From Lycium barbarum (Eukaryota; Streptophyta; Magnoliopsida; Solanales; Solanaceae), in the NCBI RefSeq assembly GCF_019175385.1, contig NC_083337.1, forward strand, positions 164,995,713 to 165,059,712: DNA of 64,000 nucleotides. Reading direction: 5' to 3'. The position numbers and the translations under genes are program-made. This document shows, piece by piece, positions 48,489 through 58,989 of the stretch. Position 1 is the stretch's first letter. Every line of letters begins with the position of its first letter. The notes under the pieces were generated by a model. It was not told where the DNA came from and did no database searches. It was given only the letters and a program-made list of their open reading frames with translations.

Positions 48489-49394
48489 CATACTGTCACC
48501 CCCCGAACCATAGCCTGGGCGAAACACGACACTCAGTGCCTTACTGCATGTGACCGAGCGAACCTCATGGCTTGCTTGTCAACATAGACATCAAAACAAT
48601 ATACTCTATATGGTGCAATTTAAATGAATCGTGAAAATGTAATTTGCGGAATAAAGTCTTGAAATTATCTCATAGCGTGAAAAATCATGAAAACATAATA
48701 GTCTGCAAACATGAAAGCATAACTGACTCTGTGAACTAACATCTGTCTATGAAACCTCTAAAACATGTCTGGATACTAACTACCAGGACATGGCCCTGGA
48801 CTACCATAAATTGAATACTAATGCAGACCCCATGTGAACCCCGAGAGGAGTAGGGCTCACCAATAAGCTGATAACTGAAGTGACCCTACTACGCAGGTGT
48901 ATGCTCCTGAAAATCGGTATCTGCACCGTGAAGTGCAGGCCCCGGGCAAAAGGGACGTTAGTACATGGTGAATAGTACTAGTATGTAAAACCTGCTGAAA
49001 TGAAGAACATGACACAACATAGGTATAGGACATGAATTGAAACTGAATGTAACTTGAACATGAGCATGAAACGTGAGTAAAGTCTGAAAACAGTAAATCA
49101 ATGGAAATACATGTATGTAAAACTGCTTGCAACGTGGGGAACGCTATAGTATAACCGACAACATGATTCTGGTACTTGCGTCCTACCAGCAGAACACTCA
49201 CACCTTGCCAGGGATATGAGATTTAAGTAATAATAAGCATGTAAGGATCCAAACTGCATAATGAAGGTGTTGCCTCCTTGCTGACAACCCTTATCCTACG
49301 GTGGCAACGTAGTTTCAGGCTATCTGAGTCTTCTCGGTTAACTAAGCAATTCCCAAAAACATGAACATGATATAGTTGGCTAAGAAGCCCATGA

Positions 49395-49560
49395 TTTTTG
49401 TGAAATAACTTGTAAATAACTTGTAATCATGATTTCACGAAATAACTTGTAACATGGTTTCATGAAATATCTTGTAAACATGGTTTCATGAAATAACGTG
49501 TAAGCATGGCTTCATGAAATAACTTGTAAATATGGTTTCATGAAATAACTTGTCATAGTC
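49395..49560. repeat. ~30-bp tandem repeats in the solo LTR
   Basis: Five to six imperfect copies of 'catggtttcatgaaataact' plus 'tgtaa', with small changes in each copy. Confidence 0.85.
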
Positions 49561-50224
49561 TTGCAAACATATTCTTGAATCATGTGTAATAACAATAGTT
49601 CATAATTATATATATATAATTGACTTGAAAACATGCTTGTAACTTGCTACATAAAATCATAAAGTTTCATATAAACATAATGAGAACACATGAGGAAGAA
49701 TTCATGATTCATGGATTAAGCTAGGGTTCCTAATAACCGTAATGGAAGATTAGGAATACAATAACGAGTATAGATACAAAATTCATGTACATAAATATAT
49801 AAATACGGGCTACCAATATGTTGGGTTTAATGCCCTAGGAGTTGAACTTCATGGATATCAAGAAACGGAGCATGGGGAAGAACGTAGAGATTCCCACATG
49901 TGGATGGAAGTTCTACATACCTTAATTGCTCCAAAACTTGAATTAAAGACTAGAGCTTTGAAGAAGATTTCCAAAATCTTGAATTCTTGAACCTTGAGAT
50001 GGGTTTTCATGAAAACCCTAGTTTTGGAATGATGATTTCGTATTTAGATTACAAGGATATGTATTAGAATTGACTTGGAATAATTAGAGTAGGCTTACCT
50101 TGGTGTTCTTGATGATGGAAGAGGGTAGGAGGTCGTTCTAGGGCTTGAAGGAATGAAAAATAATGATGTGAACTGATACGGACGAATATATACTGTTCTG
50201 GAAAAATTGGATTTTCGGCCCAGT

Positions 50225-50575
50225 TAAATACTGGCCGTATTTTGAAATACGGTCCGTATTTTGAAATACGGACTGCACTGCGTCTCTTCAGTAAAATGAC
50301 CATAACTCTTTGCACAGATGTCCGTTTGACCCCCATAATATACCGTTGGAAAGGTATTTCAAAGCTATACAACTTTCATCAAGGACGTTTTCCCAAATTC
50401 CAAATACATTTTGAAATACGGGCCATATTTTGAAATACGATCCGTATTTAACAATGTAGCCTCCAAATGTCAAATTCCAGAATGCTCAGAAATCTTTGGT
50501 ACCAGTTTATGACTTGAAATACGGGCCGTATACTGAAATATGGGCCGTATACTGAAATACGGTCACTGTTCATGG
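50225..50575. repeat. Clustered palindromes 'aaatacggnccgtattt' near the LTR end
   Basis: At least six copies, single or back-to-back (50236, 50255, 50415, 50435, 50517, 50555). The spacing is irregular. They could form short stems in RNA or act as protein-binding sites; this is inference only. Confidence 0.75.
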
Positions 50576-50690
50576 GCGTAAACCACCATCTTACAACTGA
50601 ACAGGGAAATTTCAATTCCCACATTCTTTATATGATTTTCTAAGTCTAGGATCGTGGTCAAAACTTAGGTTAAAGGTACGGGGCGTTACA

Positions 50691-51974
50691 CATACAATCC
50701 TTAAGGAAAAACTAAAGTTATGCCGGAGGGGGCAGACTTTGCTTTGAGACATATATTTTATTTTTTTTACTTTTTAAGGCAAACTTTTAATTATACCTTA
50801 AGGAAAAGTTCCGTCTTATGGAACATACTTTTAGTTATGCCTTAATTAAAAGTGTGCCCCATAAAATATGACTAAAAGTATGCCCCATAAGGCGGAACTT
50901 TTCATTAAGGCAACACTAAAAGTTTGCCTTAAGGAAAAATTCTGCCTAATGAGGCATATTTTTTGTTATGCCTTAATTAAAAGTCTGTCGCATAAGACAT
51001 AGTTCCTTATGGAAAAGTTTTGCCCCATAAGGCATAACTAAAACTATGCCCTGAGGAAAAGTTATGCCCCCTCCGGCATAACTTTAGTTTTTCCTTAAGG
51101 ACTTTATGCCGGATCCGGCATACAATCCTTAAGGAAAAACTAAAGTTATGCCGGAGGGGGCAGACTTTGCTTTGAGACATATATTTTATTTTTTTTACTT
51201 TTCAAGGCAAACTTTTAATTATGCCTTAAGGAAATGTTTCGCCTTATGGGGCATACTTTTAGTTATGCCTTAACTAAAAGTGTGCCCCATAAAATATAAC
51301 TAAAAGTATGCCCCATAAGGCGAAACTTTTCATTAAGGCAACACTAAAAGTTTGCCTTAAGGAAAAATTCTGCCTTATGAGGTATACTTTTGGTTATGCC
51401 TTAATTAAAAGTCTGCCCCATAAGGCATAGTTCCTTATGGAAAAGTTTTGCCCCATAAGGCATAACTAAAACTATGCCTTGAGGAAAAGTTATGCCCCCT
51501 CCGGCATAACTTTAGTTTTTCCTTAACGACTTTATGTCGTATCCGGCATACAATCCTTAAGGAAAAACTAAAGTTATGCCGGAGGGGGCAGACTTTGCTT
51601 TGAGACATATATTTTATTTTTTTTACTTTTCAAGGCAAACTTTTAATTATGCCTTAAGGAAATGTTTCGCCTTATGGGGCATACTTTTAGTTATGCCTTA
51701 ACTAAAAGTGTGCCCCATAAAATATAACTAAAAGTATGCCCCATAAGACGGAACTTTTCATTAAGGCAACACTAAAAGTTTGCCTTAAGGAAAAATTCTG
51801 CCTTATGAGGTATACTTTTGGTTATGCCTTAATTAAAAGTCTGCCCCATAAGGCATAGTTCCTTATGGAAAAGTTTTGCCCCATAAGACATAACTAAAAC
51901 TATGCCTTGAGGAAAAGTTATGCCCCCTCCGGCATAACTTTAGTTTTTCCTTAAGGACTTTATGCCGGATCCAG
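50691..51974. repeat. 428-bp palindromic units, copies 2-4 in tandem
   Basis: Units start at 50691, 51119 and 51547, and the array ends at 51974, giving an exact 428-bp period with only point changes. Copies 3 and 4 are the most alike (both have 'ggaaatgtttcgccttatgg'). Copy 2 has several private changes ('ttccgtcttatggaacatac'). Every unit is itself an imperfect palindrome. Confidence 0.93.
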
Positions 51975-52576
51975 CATACACTCCCTCCAGCCCTGCCTTG
52001 CGAAATTATTTTTTTTATTTTATGCCTAAGCGGGAGTTCGAACCCAGAACCTCAGGTATCCAAGCTAAGGACAAAACTTAAAGACCACAAATATGAGGGG
52101 TAAAATTTAAAGACCGCAAATATGAGGGGCAAAATTTAAAGACCACCCCAAAAGAAGGGCAATTCTGCGAATTGCCCATTTTAAGCACAAAATGACTTTA
52201 AGTTGGCCAGTCAAACACTCAAAAAAATTGACAATAGCTTATAAGCAACTTATAAGCCAATCCAAACGGGCTCTATATCTTTGCTACTTCTCTTACTGCA
52301 ACCTCATTTCTATTTCTATTATATATAAGCGTGAAGATGGGACGAACCCTAAACCTATCAACCGGGTCGGTTGAACCAGTCAAAACCGGTAACCGGATCC
52401 GGGTTAACCGGTTTCGTAACCGGACCCGGTGGACCAGTTTACCGATCGCTGGTCTACCGGTGTTCTTTACCGGGCCGGTTTTCAGAATATTGCACCGTTT
52501 AACCAGTTTAAAAAAAAATGGTCGTTTACAACGGCTAAAAACAGTTGCAAACTGCCATTTTGGCCTCCTTTTGTTC

Positions 52577-52598
52577 CCCCCCCCCCCCCCCCCCCCCA
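52577..52598. repeat. Poly-C homopolymer
   Basis: About 20 consecutive C residues followed by 'aattttttttt', in the hAT element's 5' non-coding part. Similar C runs occur at 61596-61616 and 63885-63898. Confidence 0.9.
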
Positions 52599-53032
52599 AT
52601 TTTTTTTTATACACTTTAACCCATCCCCCACCCCTATATAAACCCCTTTCCATTTCATTTTCATCCACACCAATTCACTATTCTCTTTCTCTCAATGTCT
52701 CTCAATTGTAGCTACTTTGCAACAATTAGCCACTTTAAATTTTTCTCAATTAAATATTATAAAGTTTTATTCCAGTTTCAATTTTATATTTTGCAATTAA
52801 AAAAAAAATTGTTGGTGGAGTTAGTGATTTTGCAACAATCCGAAGTAGCTCCGAAGCTTTGGTGGATTTACAATTCTAGCCGCCTTCACTTTGTTGGAAA
52901 TTAGTCTGGTAATTTGGTACCTTCGTTCCAATTCTATCTTTATTTTCCACTATTTAATTTACACAATTTAATTCTAGCAATTTAATTTGTTGCAATTTAT
53001 TTGCGTGTGATTTAAATTATAGCTATTTAATA

Positions 53033-55252
53033 ATGTCGAAGAGAGTGAGACGTGGTTGCGGTAGTAGTGGTAGAGATGGGTTTATGGAGGAAACATTTGT
53101 GAACGAAACACCTCATTTAGGTATTAATATCGATGGAAATAATCCACTTTTATATCATGATGTAATGGAACACCATACCGACACTTTTAATGAAATTGAT
53201 GATGATGATGAAACACAAGCCCCCAAAAATCACATAGGAGATATACATCCTTTACAATCACATACACAAGACAAACCGCCAAAATATCGTAAGCCAGCCT
53301 CTAGAATTTGAAAATTTATGACTAAAGATAAGGAAAGACAATTAACTAAGATAAGGAAAGACAATTAGCTATATGTAATATATGTGGAAAATAATTTACT
53401 TTCAAGCAACAAACTAGTAAGGATGGTGGAACGGGTTCACTAACGAATCATATGAGAACTAAACATAAGGATGTTTGGGGAGAGCGAACGGGTTCAAATA
53501 TGGGGGGTATTCAACAAACAATAGACCCACGAACCGGTAAATGTTTTAGCTATGACAAGAAAAAAGATTGTATAGACATAGCTAAAATGGTTGCTTTTGA
53601 TACTCTACCATTTTTCTTTTCTTCGGGTTTGGGTTTGAGGGTATTCCTAAAAGTACTTGTAGATCGGATATTATTGATTTATATAAAAAATATAGATTTT
53701 ATTTGCGTCATGTATTTAATTCTTTAAATCGTAGTGTTTCTCTTACCGTCGATATTGGTCTTAGTTTTAACAAGTTAGAATTTTTTGCTATTACATGTCA
53801 TTGGGTTGATAATAATTGAGTGATGCAAAAAAGAATTATAGCTTATTTATATGATGAAGGTAAAGGTCGTCATGACGGAAAATTTTTAGTGGATTCAATG
53901 TCAACTATTATGAAATTTTTTAACTTTGTATTGCTTTAGATAATACTTCTAATAATGCAAGGGCGGTTGGTCTTTTAAAAAGGAAATTAAACCCTCTGCT
54001 AGAAAATATTTTTCATGTGAGATGTAGTTGTCACATTTTAAACTTGATTGTTAAAGATGGTCTTGATTATTTTGAAGATCCTATTCGAAGGGTTAGAAAT
54101 GTGGTTGCTTTTCTTTTTTGTAATGCTAATAAGAAAAAAATGAGAGATTTTAAGCATTCTTGTTTGCAAAATAACCTTAGACCTACAAAAATTCAAGTAG
54201 AAGTTGACACTAGGTGAAACTACACTTACATTATGTTACAACAAGCATATGATTATAGGATCCCATACAACAATTTCACAACTTTCACAATACGGAAAGT
54301 GATGAGTGGATAAATAATAACGTTTGGGTAGATGCTAGGAGAGTATTGAACTTTTACAAAAATTTTATAATGCAACTCTTGCCTTTTCTAGATAATTCTA
54401 TCCCACGGTAACCAAAATTTTAGCCTACTTAACAGAAATAGCTAGAGTTTTATATGAGTATAAAGATAAATCTGGTTATCAAGCGGCTATTTTTTCTATG
54501 ACAACAAAATTTAAGAAGTATTTTTTTCCCATCCCAACTTTATTTATATTAGGTTCTCTTTTAAATCCTTGTTTTAAAATGCCTTATACTATAGGATTGG
54601 TTAGATAAATTTATAAATTTTTAGAAATTTCTGAGGGAGTTAAACCATCTTTAATTGACGCCGAGCTCGCGGTTGATGCCGAATTTAGAAAAGCTTTTAC
54701 TCATTATTCTACTTTGGAGGAAAGTGCTACACCCGTTGCTCCACGCCCTAGTACTTTTCAAAGTAGCAAAAAGGGCTTGTCGGGTTTGTCGAATTTAAAA
54801 GTTTTACATTCACATCTAACTCCTTCTCATAATGCAAACTTTGATGAATTTCACCTTTATTTGATGCAGCCTAATGTGGATATCTCTCAACTAGATGATT
54901 TGGACGTCTTACCATGGTGGAAGAAATACAAGGCGAGTCATCCGATACTTTCAAGAACGGCTCGAGATATCCTTACGGTCCAAATATCAACCGTGACTTC
55001 GAAGAGTGCATTTAGCCAAGGAAGACAACAAATTGGATACCATAGACACTCATTATCCGGATTTAGCTTGCAAGTACTTGTTTGCATTTGCGATTGAATT
55101 ATATTGGAGCGACGCAACCAAAACTTAGGAGCGGTGGAAGGCAAAGAGGAAGAGATTGAAGATTTGATAGCAAGTGGAGGAGACCAAATAGAAGACTTCG
55201 AAGATATCTCAATGACCGAATTTAATATTGCGGAGATTAGCGAAATGATTCA
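53033..55252 (+). pseudogene. hAT transposase (BED finger, hAT dimerisation domain), frameshifted
   Basis: ATG at 53033 (MSKRVRRGCGSSGRDGFMEE). The zinc BED finger lies at about 53365-53466 (AICNICGK ... GGTGSLTNHMRTKHKDVW), with a TAA inside. A ~20-bp tandem duplication near 53330-53365 (taagataaggaaagacaatta) probably caused the first frame break. Next come TIDPRTGKCFSYDKKKDC, then RCSCHILNLIVKDGLDYF (the C-x2-H region of the catalytic core) near 54020. The C-terminal hAT dimerisation domain DVLPWWKKYKASHPILSRTA with RDILTVQISTVTSKSAFS is at about 54900. The protein would cut and paste the element by binding its ends. At least four stops or frameshifts rule out activity. The overall order matches ZBED/RICESLEEPER-type plant hAT proteins. 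Confidence 0.87.
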
Positions 55253-55359
55253 AACTTTTTTATTTTATTTTTGTACTACGTTTTTGCTGCTCATGTATTA
55301 TTTGCAAGTTAAAATAAACTACAACTTGCAAATAAATGTTATCATTAATGAATAAAATA

Positions 55360-56103
55360 TATGGTTCATTGAACTTTCTTCTATTTACTATTTATTTGTG
55401 TTTATATTCTTACTTATATTAAGTTAGGAATATACCTACAATATACTAAGAATATACTTATAATATACATCTACTTAAATTAAAAAACAAAAAGTTATAT
55501 ACTTGGAAAAATAACTTAAGTTATAATACATATAACTTAAACAGATTATATATTATAAGTAGCTAAGCATATAAGTTAAGTTTTTTCTAAGTTTATAAAA
55601 TTCTATTCTATAACTTAAGTATATTTATATTATAAGTATATTTTTAGTATATTTTAGGTATATTTAGTATAAATATATTTAAGTTATAAATAGAAAGTTA
55701 TAAACTTAGGAAAAAAACGTAGAAAAAACTTAACTTATATGCTTAACTACTTATAATATACACATATTTGAGTTATGAAATAGAAATTTATAAACTTAGA
55801 AAAAAAAAACTTAAGTTATATAGTAACTTAACTTATAAACTTAGAAATAACTTAAACATAGTTTATATATATAAGTATATTTATATATAACTAGTATACA
55901 TAACATATATAAATATTCTTAAGTGTACCTACAATTACTTAGCTACTTATGTTATATAATATACATATACTTGACATTCAGTTATAAAATAGAAAGTTAT
56001 AACCTTAGAAAATAAAACAATCTAGAATTTTATAATAGTCGTAAGTTTTTAGTTAGTAAATATATAAACTTAATTTATGATACATATAACTTAAGCATAT
56101 AAC

Positions 56104-56186
<83 letters not shown>

Positions 56187-56310
56187 GTGTGTGTGTTGTT
56201 AGTTAGTAAATATATAAACTTTAGTTATAAACTTATATAACATATATATAAATATACCTACAATATACTAAGAAATACTATAATATACATATACTTAAGA
56301 AAAAAATACA
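55360..56310. other. AT-rich 3' non-coding part of the hAT element
   Basis: Dominated by 'tataacttaagtatatt' type motifs in both orientations, with a long (TA)n run at 56108-56184. No coding signal. Confidence 0.7.
56108..56184. repeat. (TA)n microsatellite
   Basis: About 38 uninterrupted TA units followed by 'ctgtgtgtgtg'. Confidence 0.95.
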
Positions 56311-56795
56311 TTTTTAACCGGCCGGGTACGATTTTCAAATTTCCACCCAGTTAACCGGTGACCGGAAACCGGCCGGTTTTCTAACCGATTACCGGTTCCG
56401 GCCGGTCGGACCCGGTTGATAGTTTTAACGAACACAACTACACTTATTGTATCAAAAGTTGTCTAAGTTGTATATTAGATTTGAACTTATTTCAATTGTA
56501 CTTGGTTTTTTTCCCCTTTTTTTCCAGTTGTGAGTCCATTGAATTTAACAAGTACTTCTACTTGGTTTGCCACCTGTACACGTGTATTCCACTTTTACGT
56601 TATCATATTTCTTTACTTATACACTTCATTTTATTACTCTATTATAGAAAGCACATGAAATTTTATTATAAGCAGGGACTAGCATGTGTACATTTCAGAA
56701 GATTAACATTAATTCTACCTCTTGTGTGTTTACTTTTTAGGTCCCCACGTGTTCACAGTGTCTCAATTGTCATTTTATTCCCTTCATTTGGCATA

Positions 56796-57000
56796 TACTC
56801 CCTCTGTCTTAATTTAAATGTCTAAGTTTGACTAGACAATAAAAATAGACTTTTGAATCTTGTAGTTTTAAATTAAAAATGTGTATAATATAATAAAATA
56901 TCCTTTGAATCTTGTGATTATAAACTTGACATGTAGTACATTTGAATTTTCAACTTACTAAATATAAAAAGAGGCGGACATAATCAAAATAAAACAAATT
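56796..57000. mobile_element. Possible Stowaway/Tourist-like MITE remnant
   Basis: Begins 'actccctctgtcttaattta', with 'aatgtctaagtttgactaga' next, an end motif shared by many plant MITEs. The right end near 'gaggcggacataatcaaaat' is only loosely complementary, so the element may be truncated. Confidence 0.45.
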
Positions 57001-57364
57001 TTAATAACAATTGAGAAATTAAGGAAAAAAATAAGAGGAAAAGAAATAAAATATGGAGACTCACCAAGGAGTTTCATTTCTGGATTGCTTCTTCACTTAA
57101 TCGCTTCTCCACTTAATTTTTTCATTGCTCCCCTTTTCTTTAATATTTAGTTTTCCATTTTGTTGCTTATTTTATTCTTCTTTGCAATTCTCTAGTTATT
57201 GCTTCTTCACCTTTTCAAAATTTATTATTTTATATTTTCATTTAGCAATTTGAGAATTTTACACAGGGATTAAAATTATGTGATTTACAATATTACGCCC
57301 ATTTTTTTTAATTTAAACTTCTACTATTCAGAAGTTTAACATTAGAACCTCGGGATATTTTTCG

Positions 57365-57465
57365 CCACTTTTTTAAGTGAAGGGAAAAAACTTAAATACC
57401 AGCATTTTGAGGGGAAAAAAATTAAAGACCGACTTCTTTGAAGGACAATCCGTGCAAAACAAAAA
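57365..57465. mobile_element. End fragment of the Mutator-like MITE family
   Basis: Read on the minus strand it gives 'tttgcacggattgtccttca', 'ggtctttaattttttt' and 'cccctcaaaatgc', the same terminal repeat as in the elements at 37026 and 47875. The opposite end was not found. Confidence 0.65.
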
Positions 57466-57504
57466 GCAAATATATGAAAAGTCTAGCCCAACAAACATCA
57501 ATAG

Positions 57505-57600
57505 TTGGGCCATTTACACTTTTGCCCCTATTTTGTGTTGATCTTTAATTTTTGGCCTTCAAAATGGGCTGGTCTTTAAGTTTTGTTCCATTAAAATGGA
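57505..57600. mobile_element. Second end fragment of the Mutator-like MITE family
   Basis: 'cccctattttgtgttgatct' then 'ttaatttttggccttcaaaa' and 'tgggctggtctttaagtttt' correspond to the left terminal repeat of the same family. It stops at the border of the next MITE (57602). Confidence 0.6.
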
Positions 57601-57601
57601 A

Positions 57602-58068
57602 GGCTTAATGCATATGCGACCCTCTAAATTTGCATCTTTTTTTTTTTAATTTTGGCACTACAACTAAGTGTTGTTCCTATTGAATCTCTGAACTTGGCCT
57701 CAAGTGTGTCTATCAAATACAGTCTGACTTACATAGCATAGATGGTGAGTTTCATTTTTTAATCAAGTATGGTTGGCACAAGACCCTACGAATCACAATA
57801 ACTGAAATTAAAACTAAAAATAGCTTAAAATCAAAACATATTTTACAAACAGAATCAAGAATTCACATACGAATAATCATCTTACAGGCATAGCATTATC
57901 TTTATCAACATAGTCAAATTCCATACATATAGTAACTTAACTTTCAATGATACATGATGTGAGATGCTACGTAAGTTGGGTTGTATTTGATAGACACAAA
58001 ACAACACTTAGTTGAGGTGCCAAAATGGAAAAAATGATAAGTTTAGGGGGCCGCATATGCATTAAGCC
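57602..58068. mobile_element. MITE with 17-bp perfect terminal inverted repeats
   Basis: Left end GGCTTAATGCATATGCG; the right end is its exact complement (CGCATATGCATTAAGCC). Sub-terminal 'gacccctctaaatttg'-like and 'gataagtttagggggcc' parts also pair. Internal 'caactaagtgttgtt' and 'aacaacacttagttg' are also inverted. It is 467 bp with no coding capacity, and the superfamily is not identified because the TSD is unclear. Confidence 0.8.
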
Positions 58069-58330
58069 AAAATCCAACTTATGCCTGGATGGGCATAAGT
58101 TACGCATTATAATATTCTTGAGTTATGCCCGTGTCCTAAAATTTTCTTGTACTCCTTTACATATACAATTGCTTTTAATATATTACTCGAATCTAAGATA
58201 GAATATAAGAAGACAAATATCATGCATTTATTAGTTTGGTGAGAACACTTGATGCTAGTAATATTTCGCTAATCATGAATAAAAATGATTAAACCCCACC
58301 ACATCCTACAAATGAGAATAAATAGTTAAA

Positions 58331-58424
58331 TAACAAAACCCCCATATGTTAAAACTCTAAATAACAAAACCCCCCGTATGTTAAAACTCTAAATAACAAA
58401 ACCTCCACATGTTAAAACTCTCAT
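58331..58424 (+). repeat. Three 31-32-bp direct repeats upstream of the TCP-like gene
   Basis: Units 58331-58361, 58362-58393 and 58394-58424 each read 'taacaaaacc', a C-rich step, an E-box-like core (catatg, gtatg, cacatg), then 'ttaaaactct'. They end 80 bp before the ATG at 58504, inside the proximal promoter or 5' leader. Confidence 0.9.
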
Positions 58425-58503
58425 ATTCTTTTCTCTCTAGAAAGTTCAGTCGACGTATCTTCATGCATTTCCTACCAAAGCAATAAAAATAAGTTATTCC
58501 TTC

Positions 58504-58989
58504 ATGGACGCCACCCCTTTTCCTTGTCCTGACAATATCCGTCGCAAGAGAACTGGTGATCGCCATTTGAAGGTTGATGGAAAGGATCGCCGAATTCGGG
58601 TTTCTGAATCATGTGCTCGTTATATTGATTGGCTTAAAGAAACATTAGGTCATAGATCAGCTGGTCGCACCATTGAATGGCTCTTAGTGCAGGTTGAGCC
58701 CTCCGTTAATGCTATTCTCTCCCAAAAAGCATCTACTTCTTCTAATACCAAGTCGCCACCACTACAGCGTCTTCCTCCTACTGTGGAGACATCAATTCCT
58801 ACATTGATTCCTCGGCATAAAACTGTGCTTCCTCCTTTAGTCTTCTGTCATGAATTAGAACTAGACCACATGAAGTTCTCTAAAGAAGAAGTTGAACGAC
58901 TTTCAACTACTTGTCTATCAGAGTCGGCTGGATCTGTATCGAACTCACAATATATGGATCCATCGGATGGGGAAATTGTTGAACTTTAA
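58504..58989 (+). CDS. Short class I TCP-like transcription factor
   Basis: A 161-aa intronless frame starts MDATPFPCPDNIRRKR. Residues about 14-70 form a TCP domain: GDRHLKVDGKDRRIRVSESC (basic part), ARYIDWLKETLGHRSAGRTI (helix I and loop) and EWLLVQVEPSVNAIL (helix II). The compact basic part and the LGHRS-G-TIEWLL tract place it with class I (PCF) proteins. Such proteins bind GC-rich promoter elements as dimers in the nucleus and act in growth control. The rest (75-161) is Ser/Pro-rich with an acidic end (DPSDGEIVEL). It is shorter than usual class I members (roughly 200-400 aa) and the basic region is diverged (GKD where GRG is common), so DNA specificity may differ. No stop or shift breaks it. 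It could be functional or a young retro- or duplicate-derived copy; expression is unknown. Confidence 0.82.
   Translation: MDATPFPCPDNIRRKRTGDRHLKVDGKDRRIRVSESCARYIDWLKETLGHRSAGRTIEWLLVQVEPSVNAILSQKASTSSNTKSPPLQRLPPTVETSIPTLIPRHKTVLPPLVFCHELELDHMKFSKEEVERLSTTCLSESAGSVSNSQYMDPSDGEIVEL

Larger units (their letters stand above)
48489..50695. mobile_element. Solo LTR (48494-50690), TSD CATAC
   Basis: The 2197-bp sequence starts TGTCACCCCCCGAACC and ends GTACGGGGCGTTACA. It is flanked by CATAC at 48489-48493 and 50691-50695. No coding domains are present. It contains a ~30-bp tandem repeat (49395-49560, 'catgaaataacttgtaa') and a cluster of palindromic 'aaatacggnccgtattt' motifs (50225-50575). 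These features fit the LTR of a solanaceous Ty3-type element. The orientation is not settled because both ends read as acceptable LTR starts. Confidence 0.9.
47866..52186. mobile_element. Mutator-like foldback element (47875-52177) with 9-bp TSD ATTTTAAGC
   Basis: Perfect 9-bp repeats (47866-47874 and 52178-52186) bracket 4303 bp. The terminal ~200 bp at each side are inverted repeats: left 'gcacggattgcccttctttt', 'gggttcgaaccc', 'gcaaggcagggctaggggga'; right the reverse of these. The same termini and TSD length occur in the 333-bp element at 37026. The interior holds four 428-bp palindromic tandem units, with a foreign solo LTR (48494-50690) between unit 1 and unit 2. No transposase is present, so the element is non-autonomous. 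Without the LTR and its extra TSD copy it is about 2.1 kb. Confidence 0.87.
47768..52273. mobile_element. Old MITE split by the foldback element (outermost layer of a nest)
   Basis: Left arm 47768-47874 begins 'gagcctgtttggatgggctt'. Right arm 52187-52273 ends with 'cttataagccaatccaaacg' plus 'ggctc', the near-perfect reverse complement. Both arms are rich in 'cttataagc'. Together they make a ~190-bp MITE of a type common in plant genomes. The 4.3-kb insertion lies between the arms and has duplicated ATTTTAAGC. The superfamily is unclear because the flanking duplication is not resolved. Confidence 0.75.
52342..56435 (+). mobile_element. Decayed autonomous hAT transposon (52350-56427)
   Basis: Terminal inverted repeats are TAAACCTATCAACCGGGTC at the left and, reversed from the right end, TAAAACTATCAACCGGGTC (18 of 19 match). 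Flanking 8-bp repeats are ACGAACCC (52342-52349) and ACGAACAC (56428-56435), one mismatch. Both sub-terminal regions (52360-52500, 56315-56425) are packed with ACCGG/CCGGT motifs, as is usual for hAT transposase binding sites. The interior holds a BED-finger hAT transposase pseudogene on the plus strand. The length is 4078 bp. Confidence 0.88.

Noticed and set aside
52273..52711. Open frames on both strands around the poly-C run
   Set aside because: They translate the ACCGG-rich sub-terminal repeats and homopolymer of the hAT element.
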